A DNA stretch of 64,000 nt from the NCBI RefSeq assembly GCF_900637905.1, contig NZ_LR134472.1, forward strand, positions 186,001 through 250,000, given 5' to 3'. This DNA is from Parvimonas micra (GTDB lineage: Bacteria > Bacillota > Clostridia > Tissierellales > Peptoniphilaceae). This document shows, piece after piece, positions 58,553 to 64,000 of this stretch (position 1 is the stretch's first letter; the number at the start of each line of letters is the position of its first letter). A model generated the notes under the pieces. The model was not told the origin of the DNA. It saw only the letters and a program-made list of their open reading frames with translations, and made no database searches. The position numbers and the translations under genes were made by a program.

Positions 58553-59632
58553 TTATTTACCTCTATTTTTTAAACAATCATAATTATCACATATATATCT
58601 TACTAGCTTTAAATAGTTTTCTTTATATTTTCTATTCTTTTTATTTTTTATTGAATTTTTAATAATAAGATTTAAATTATCCAAAGCCAATATTAAAATC
58701 ATAATTAAAAAAACTAAAAATCCTACCTTTAGATATGTTTTCAAATCTTCTGCTTTTGTAATATTGTTTTTTCCTATAAATAGAGAAATTTTAACTGCTA
58801 TTGATGTCAAAATTAATCTTATAGTTGCAAAAACTGCAGAAATAAATGATGAAATGATAATTGTAGATATTAAGCCTGTTTTTATTATAAATGCTATTGC
58901 TATAGTTACGCCTTTATTTATAGCTTTTGAAATCAACTCAAATGAATTTATATCAATATTTTTATTTTTTTCAAGTAAAAATTTCTCTCTTATCAAATCA
59001 TTTTCAGTTGGAAATTTACTAAAAATAAATTCTTCTAAAAATTTTAAATTATCGTGATTCGTCTTAATATAGTCTTTTACATCTCTATTAAGAAACTCTT
59101 TAAGTTGTAAACTATAACCGAAATATTCGTTGTCAAACCATTTATTTACATCATTATTTTTTGGAAATTCATTATCCTTAATTTTAAATTTTACATCATT
59201 AATATTATATAAGATAAAGAATAACTCAAAACTTAAAAATATAATATATGAATAATTAAATAAAGTTAAAAAGTGATTGTAAAATAAAAACTCAGATTTA
59301 AAAATAGAAATATATAATAGTAAATTCATATTTAAAAAAGCTAAAATTTTTACTAATATATTTAATGGATTTATAAAACTAAGTTTAAATTTAGTATATC
59401 TAATTAACATAAAATAAATCATATTCATACTGTTAAATATAAAAATAAATCCTAATAAAATTTGTAAAAAATCAAAAACATAGGATAATTGAAAATCCAA
59501 TAAGTAAAATGAAATTATAAAATAAATTGAATATACCAAAACCCATAAAATATTAAATATGGTATTAATAATTCTTAGTATTTTTTCATATTTTAAATTG
59601 ATATTTTCTAATTTTTTTCTAAGTAATACCAT
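58553..59632 (-). CDS. membrane protein of unknown function (paralogue of 52307-53746)
   Basis: 359 residues with about six membrane segments. WFDNEYFGYS and PTENDLIREKFLLEKN correspond to the 52307-53746 protein, but the long C-terminal domain is missing. It sits between hemW and the HAD gene, with an AAGGTGA site. The family is not known to me. Confidence 0.6.
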   Translation of the reverse strand: MVLLRKKLENINLKYEKILRIINTIFNILWVLVYSIYFIISFYLLDFQLSYVFDFLQILLGFIFIFNSMNMIYFMLIRYTKFKLSFINPLNILVKILAFLNMNLLLYISIFKSEFLFYNHFLTLFNYSYIIFLSFELFFILYNINDVKFKIKDNEFPKNNDVNKWFDNEYFGYSLQLKEFLNRDVKDYIKTNHDNLKFLEEFIFSKFPTENDLIREKFLLEKNKNIDINSFELISKAINKGVTIAIAFIIKTGLISTIIISSFISAVFATIRLILTSIAVKISLFIGKNNITKAEDLKTYLKVGFLVFLIMILILALDNLNLIIKNSIKNKKNRKYKENYLKLVRYICDNYDCLKNRGK

Positions 59633-59636
59633 TTTA

Positions 59637-60776
59637 TCACCTTGTTTCCTTTAAATTACAATTTACAAAAAAGCTATCCATTATGTCAAAACCTCTTTTT
59701 GTAAAATATATTCTATCATCTTTAATTTCGACTACATTATTTTCTAATCCTATTTTTACAGCTTTTTTATTCTCTTCTAAAAAGTCAGACTCAAAAAGTC
59801 TATTATAATCTGAAATTAAAAACCCCTCTTTTAAACGCATATTCATTATGATATATTCAAATTTTTTTGTAGGCATATCCAATTTTTCTCTAAAATCTAC
59901 AGGAATATTTCCATTATATAATTCTTTTATGTATTTTGAAAGATTAACTGTATTAGAAAATCTTTCATCATTTAAATAGGAATGAGCAGAAATCCCAAGT
60001 CCTAAATACTCTTTACAATTCCAATACTTTTTATTATGAACAGATTCTTTCCCGACTTTAGCAAAATTTGAAACTTCATATTGATTCATTCCCATTTCTT
60101 CTAATTTTTCTACGATTAGATGATACATTTTTCTTTCAGTTTCTTCATCTAAAAAATCCAATTTTCCTGCATTTTGTAATGCCTTAAATTTCGTCTTTTC
60201 TTCAATAATCAAAGCATAATAAGAGATATGTTCAGGATTTATATTTTTTACCATTTCCAAGTCATACAAAATATCCTCTATTGTTTGACTTTGATATCCA
60301 AAAATTAAATCTAAATTTATATCAAAGTCAAATTTTTTTACCAATTCAATACTATCAAAGGCTTCTTTGGAATTGTGATTTCTTCCAAGTTCTTTTAAAA
60401 TTACATCATTAAAACTTTGTACTCCTATTGATACTCTATTTATTTTTGCACTTTTATAGTATTCCAATTTTCTCTTATCAAAAGTTTTCGGATTTGTTTC
60501 AATTGATATTTCAATATTATCAAGGACTGTAAAATTTTCCTTTACTTTTTCTAAAATTTCAAAGATATACTTTCCGTCAATAAAACTTGGAGTTCCTCCT
60601 CCAATGAAAATAGAATCTATTAAAAAGTTTTTATTTCCTTTTAATTCAATTTCTTTTTTTAAAGCTTCTACATACTCTTTAATTTTAGAATTTGCACCTT
60701 GAAATGCTGTAAAGTCGCAATAATTACATATTCTATCACAAAAAGGAATGTGAATATATAATCCCAATCTTTTCAT
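59637..60776 (-). CDS. hemW: radical SAM haem chaperone HemW (coproporphyrinogen oxidase-like)
   Basis: 379 residues. The radical SAM cluster motif is CDRICNYC in HIPFCDRICNYCDFTAFQG (three Cys at CxxxCxxC), followed by FIGGGTPSF and the C-terminal HemN-like domain. It belongs to the HemW group, which binds haem, rather than to true HemN. As in many Firmicutes it follows lepA. Confidence 0.9.
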   Translation of the reverse strand: MKRLGLYIHIPFCDRICNYCDFTAFQGANSKIKEYVEALKKEIELKGNKNFLIDSIFIGGGTPSFIDGKYIFEILEKVKENFTVLDNIEISIETNPKTFDKRKLEYYKSAKINRVSIGVQSFNDVILKELGRNHNSKEAFDSIELVKKFDFDINLDLIFGYQSQTIEDILYDLEMVKNINPEHISYYALIIEEKTKFKALQNAGKLDFLDEETERKMYHLIVEKLEEMGMNQYEVSNFAKVGKESVHNKKYWNCKEYLGLGISAHSYLNDERFSNTVNLSKYIKELYNGNIPVDFREKLDMPTKKFEYIIMNMRLKEGFLISDYNRLFESDFLEENKKAVKIGLENNVVEIKDDRIYFTKRGFDIMDSFFVNCNLKETR

Positions 60777-60795
60777 TTTTTCTCCTATTAAGCAA

Positions 60796-60819
60796 AAAGC
60801 CTATCTTATAATAGGCTTT
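60796..60819 (-). terminator. terminator between lepA and hemW
   Basis: AAAGCCTAT/ATAGGCTTT, a 9-bp perfect stem with a 6-base loop, then a T-run on the minus strand. Confidence 0.75.
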
Positions 60820-60824
60820 CTTAT

Positions 60825-62633
60825 CTATTTTTCATCATATTTCAATACAGCTAAAAATGCCTGTTGAGGTACTTCTACGCTACCAATTTGCTGCATTTTC
60901 TTCTTACCTTCTTTTTGTTTTTCGAGTAATTTTCTCTTTCTTGAAATATCTCCTCCATAACATTTTGCAAGTACATCCTTTCTCAAAGCTCTTACAGTTT
61001 CTCTTGCAATTACTTTTGAACCTATTGAAGCTTGAATAGGTACTGCAAATTGATGTCTAGGGATTTCATCTTTAAGTCTTTCAACTATATTTCTCGCCCT
61101 TTCGTAAGATTTTTCACGATGAACAATTATTGAAAAGGCATCAACTAAATCTCCATTAATTAAAATATCCAATTTAGCTAAATCTGAACGTTGATATCCT
61201 TTTAACTCGTAATCGAGTGAAGCATAACCCTTAGTTTTTGATTTTAATGCATCAAAAAAATCGTAAATAACTTCATTCAATGGCAAAATATATCTTAGAC
61301 TTACTCTATGTTGATCCAGATATTCCATATTTTCAAAAACTCCTCTTTTGTTTTGACATAAGTCCATAATAGTTCCGACATAGTCTTTTGGAGTCATAAT
61401 ATTTGCCTCAACAATAGGTTCTTCCATATATTCTATTTCAGTTTCTTTAGGTAAATTACTTGGGTTTTGAATTTCAAGTATTTCTCCTGTTTTTTTAGCA
61501 ACTTTATAGATTACAGATGGAGCTGTTGTAATTATATTCAAATCAAATTCTCTATCCAGTCTTTCTTGAATAATCTCCATATGCAATAGTCCCAAAAATC
61601 CACATCTAAATCCAAAGCCTAGTGCAACAGAGCTTTCAGGTTCAAAGGATAGAGAAGCATCATTTACTTGAAGTTTCTCTAAAGCTTCCCTTACACTGTT
61701 AAAATCCTCCCCTTCTGCGGGATAAATTCCACAATAAACCATTGGAATAACTTTTTTATATCCAGGTAAAGCTGAGTCAGTCATATTTTCAAAATCTGTA
61801 ATAGTATCCCCAACTCTTGCATCTTTTACATTCTTTATGCTTGCAACTACATAACCTACATCTCCGGCTTTTAGCTCTCCAGTTTGAACATTTCCTGAAG
61901 CAGTATAACCAACTTCAGTTACTTCAAATTTTCCTTTAGTTGCCATCATATAAATAGTCATTCCCTCTCTTAAAGTTCCTTCAACTACACGAACATAGGA
62001 AACAACACCTTTATATGAATCATAATACGAATCAAAGATAAGTGCTTTAAGTGGTGCATTTTCATCTCCTGTTGGAGCAGGGACATTATTTACAATATCT
62101 TCCAGTACATCCTCAATATTAAGTCCCTCTTTTGCAGAAACTAAAGGAATTCCCTCTGTATCAAAGCCTGTTATCTCTTCAATTTCATCTTTTACTTCAT
62201 CAATTCTAGCTGACGGTAAATCTATTTTATTTATAACCGGTAAAATTTCTAAATCTTGTTCTAATGCTAAATATACATTTCCAAGAGTCTGAGCTTCAAC
62301 ACCTTGAGTTGCATCAACAACTAAAATAGCTCCCTCACAAGCAGCAAGACTTCTTGATACTTCATAAGTAAAATCAACATGTCCTGGAGTGTCAATAAGA
62401 TTTAAAACATAAGTTTCTCCGTCTTTTGCTTTGTAGAAAAGTTTTACAGCCTTTAGCTTAATAGTAATTCCTCTTTCTCTCTCAAGATCCATACTATCTA
62501 AAACCTGTTCTTCCATTTCTCTTTTAGTCATCATTCCTGTTTTTTCTATTAATCTATCAGCAAGAGTTGATTTTCCATGATCTATATGTGCAATTATAGA
62601 AAAATTTCTAATATTCTTCTGTTCTATTTTCAT
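60825..62633 (-). CDS. lepA: translation elongation factor 4 (LepA)
   Basis: 602 residues. GTPase motifs are [14 protein letters not shown] (G1, near residue 15), RERGITIK (G2), DTPGHVDF (G3) and NKIDLPSA (G4). The C-terminal LepA-specific domain is present ([20 protein letters not shown]). It back-translocates or assists ribosome assembly. The start follows GGAGGG in the end of lepB. Confidence 0.96.
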   Translation of the reverse strand: MKIEQKNIRNFSIIAHIDHGKSTLADRLIEKTGMMTKREMEEQVLDSMDLERERGITIKLKAVKLFYKAKDGETYVLNLIDTPGHVDFTYEVSRSLAACEGAILVVDATQGVEAQTLGNVYLALEQDLEILPVINKIDLPSARIDEVKDEIEEITGFDTEGIPLVSAKEGLNIEDVLEDIVNNVPAPTGDENAPLKALIFDSYYDSYKGVVSYVRVVEGTLREGMTIYMMATKGKFEVTEVGYTASGNVQTGELKAGDVGYVVASIKNVKDARVGDTITDFENMTDSALPGYKKVIPMVYCGIYPAEGEDFNSVREALEKLQVNDASLSFEPESSVALGFGFRCGFLGLLHMEIIQERLDREFDLNIITTAPSVIYKVAKKTGEILEIQNPSNLPKETEIEYMEEPIVEANIMTPKDYVGTIMDLCQNKRGVFENMEYLDQHRVSLRYILPLNEVIYDFFDALKSKTKGYASLDYELKGYQRSDLAKLDILINGDLVDAFSIIVHREKSYERARNIVERLKDEIPRHQFAVPIQASIGSKVIARETVRALRKDVLAKCYGGDISRKRKLLEKQKEGKKKMQQIGSVEVPQQAFLAVLKYDEK

Positions 62634-62636
62634 AAA

Positions 62637-63212
62637 TTATTTTAACCCTCCAAAATTATTAAAAGGATAGTATCTAAATACAATTTTTCCAACAATATCA
62701 GATCTTGGAACAACTCCTAAATCTCTACTATCTCTACTATTTGACCTATTATCCCCCAAAACGAAAACATAACCTTCTGGCACTTCCCATTTTGTAGTAT
62801 CATTATGTGGACTAGTAACATTCGTGCTTACATAGTTCTCTTCCAATATTTTTCCATTCAAATAAACTCTGTCATTAATTATTTCAACAGTATCTCCTTC
62901 AACAGCTATAACTCTCTTTAGGTAATACTTTTTTGCATCAGGAACGTAAAAATCAATAATATCTCCACGAGTTATATTCTTTTTCATAAAAAACAACTTA
63001 TTAACCATAAGTCTATCTCCATGATTTACAGTCGGATTCATACTTCTTCCATCCACAACCGTACTTGTAACAACAAAAGCTTTTATTCCAAAATTTATCA
63101 AAAGTGCTAAAATTATAACTTTTGCATAATCCCAAAATATTTTTCCAAAATTCCTTTCATTCTTTTCTTGGACTATATTTTCTTTTTCTTCATTATATCT
63201 ATCATCAATCAT
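62637..63212 (-). CDS. lepB: signal peptidase I
   Basis: 191 residues from the ATG at 63212 (GGAGGG site; the frame is open to 63236). It has one membrane segment, the catalytic Ser in DGRSMNPTVNHGDRL, the Lys in YYLKRVIAVEGDTVEI, and the box E GDNRSNSRDSR. It cleaves secretory signal peptides at the outer face of the membrane. Confidence 0.94.
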   Translation of the reverse strand: MIDDRYNEEKENIVQEKNERNFGKIFWDYAKVIILALLINFGIKAFVVTSTVVDGRSMNPTVNHGDRLMVNKLFFMKKNITRGDIIDFYVPDAKKYYLKRVIAVEGDTVEIINDRVYLNGKILEENYVSTNVTSPHNDTTKWEVPEGYVFVLGDNRSNSRDSRDLGVVPRSDIVGKIVFRYYPFNNFGGLK

Positions 63213-63253
63213 AATTCCCTCCAAATTCAAATACAATTATTTTATCATATCTG

Positions 63254-63790
63254 TTAATATCTATCCACTAGAAATTTGCAATACAAAACATATCCAAGAC
63301 CACCAAAAAGTATTACAAGAAACGGACTTATTTTAAAATAACTAACTAAAATTAAAACTAATAAGCTTATCACATAATGCTTTCTCTTTAATCTAGTCTT
63401 TTTCCCAAGTATTACAACAGCTGAAGCCAAAACTGCAACCAGAGCGGGCTTAACTGCGATGAAAAATTTACTTACATAATAATTCTCATTCATATCTTTG
63501 AAAAAAATTGCTATTAAAAGAATTGATAAAAATGCAGGTAAGATTGAACAAAATAAACAAACTAATGCTCCTGCCAACCCCTTTATCTTATATCCCACTA
63601 TAATACTTATATTGCAACCCAAAACGCCGGGAACACTTTGTGCAATTCCAAGTGCATCTAAAAACTCTTCTTGAGTCATATATTTCTTTTTCTCAACAAT
63701 CTCTTTATTTATAACCGGAATCATTGCAGCTCCACCACCAACAGTTAGAGTACTTATCCATAAAAATGTCTTAAATAATTGAAATAACAT
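63254..63790 (-). CDS. chromate transporter family protein, N-terminal-type half
   Basis: 178 residues with about five membrane segments; GGGAAMIPVINKEIVEKKKYM and QSVPGVLGCNISIIVGYKIKG are typical of ChrA short-chain halves. It pairs with the next gene (63800-64000 and beyond), as in two-gene ChrA systems. The AGGAGG site is in the end of that gene. The substrate may not be chromate. Confidence 0.85.
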   Translation of the reverse strand: MLFQLFKTFLWISTLTVGGGAAMIPVINKEIVEKKKYMTQEEFLDALGIAQSVPGVLGCNISIIVGYKIKGLAGALVCLFCSILPAFLSILLIAIFFKDMNENYYVSKFFIAVKPALVAVLASAVVILGKKTRLKRKHYVISLLVLILVSYFKISPFLVILFGGLGYVLYCKFLVDRY

Positions 63791-63799
63791 ATTTACCTC

Positions 63800-64000
63800 C
63801 TAAACAATCCACATTCCTATAATACCGGTTAAAAAAATGGCAACTATCGGATGTAAATTTTTATAAGTTGTTAAATAAAATATTATTCCAAAAGTAACAA
63901 TTGAATATATTGTATAAAAATCAGAATCAATAACAGCTATACAACTAGATGCAATCAATCCAAGTATAACATGTCTAATTCCAATAAAAAAATTTTTTAT
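63800..64000 (-). CDS. chromate transporter family protein, second half (cut by window edge)
   Basis: The last 66 codons and the TAG of a membrane protein ending TGIIGMWIV, continuing out of the window. It has hydrophobic segments and the position of the second ChrA half. The stop is 9 bases before the next start. Confidence 0.7.
   Translation of the reverse strand: MKNFFIGIRHVILGLIASSCIAVIDSDFYTIYSIVTFGIIFYLTTYKNLHPIVAIFLTGIIGMWIV

Overview
This 64 kb window is very AT-rich and looks like a chromosomal segment of an anaerobic, low-GC Firmicute of the Tissierellia/Peptoniphilaceae type. The 16S rRNA gene resembles what I remember of Parvimonas, but I could not run a comparison, so the genus is a suggestion only. 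Supporting signs are a V/A-type ATPase operon, a selenocysteine tRNA, strong AGGAGG ribosome binding sites, many TTG/GTG starts, and core genes arranged as in clostridia. Almost every gene is on the minus strand, so transcription runs from high to low coordinates. The only plus-strand coding piece is the IS30-like transposase end at 2-265.

Region by region. 1-3.6 kb: a transposase tail, a three-gene ABC-2 exporter, and the wreck of a radical SAM/SPASM gene, lying where whiA is normally found after yvcK. 3.6-10.95 kb: one operon, pepP-uvrC-hprK-murB-rapZ-yvcK, behind a textbook promoter. 11-16 kb: a TrpR-like regulator, tRNA-Sec, a split ThrE amino-acid exporter, a secreted membrane protein of unknown role, and an amino-acid permease with a gamma-glutamyl hydrolase. 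16.2-22.8 kb: an rRNA operon with tandem promoters, in the order 16S, tRNA-Ala, 23S, a divergent 5S-like RNA, two 5S copies, and nine tRNAs. 22.8-24.4 kb: a Nim-like FMN protein and NAD kinase. 24.4-33 kb: a nine-gene V-type ATPase operon. 33.7-37.6 kb: a pair of ABC exporters plus a small anchored protein. 37.8-45 kb: addAB recombination nuclease. 45.1-48.7 kb: a heterodimeric multidrug ABC exporter. 48.8-52.2 kb: pstSCAB phosphate uptake. 57.9-64 kb: HAD phosphatase, hemW, lepA, lepB and chromate-transporter halves.

The most interesting part is 53.77-57.88 kb. It holds a type VII secretion (T7SSb) effector cassette: two small helical targeting partners (Lap1- and Lap2-like), a 571-residue LXG toxin whose C-terminus resembles the TelC lipid II phosphatase, and a series of TipC-like immunity genes (one intact, one frameshifted in an A11 run, one cut down to its first 20 codons). 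The cassette lies between two perfect 44-bp direct repeats. Each repeat carries the -10 region of the promoter for the gene to its left and the U-tract and first arm of the terminator of the gene to its right. Outside the repeats are two distantly paralogous membrane proteins. Recombination between the repeats would remove the cassette cleanly and leave one working terminator-promoter junction. No secretion machinery (EssC, EsxA) is in the window, so it would have to be elsewhere in the genome.

Other points of note are possible mutually exclusive RNA structures upstream of tRNA-Ala in the 16S-23S spacer, a terminator inside the 5S cluster, and a strong promoter that appears to give the V-ATPase operon a roughly 690-nt leader through decayed sequence.
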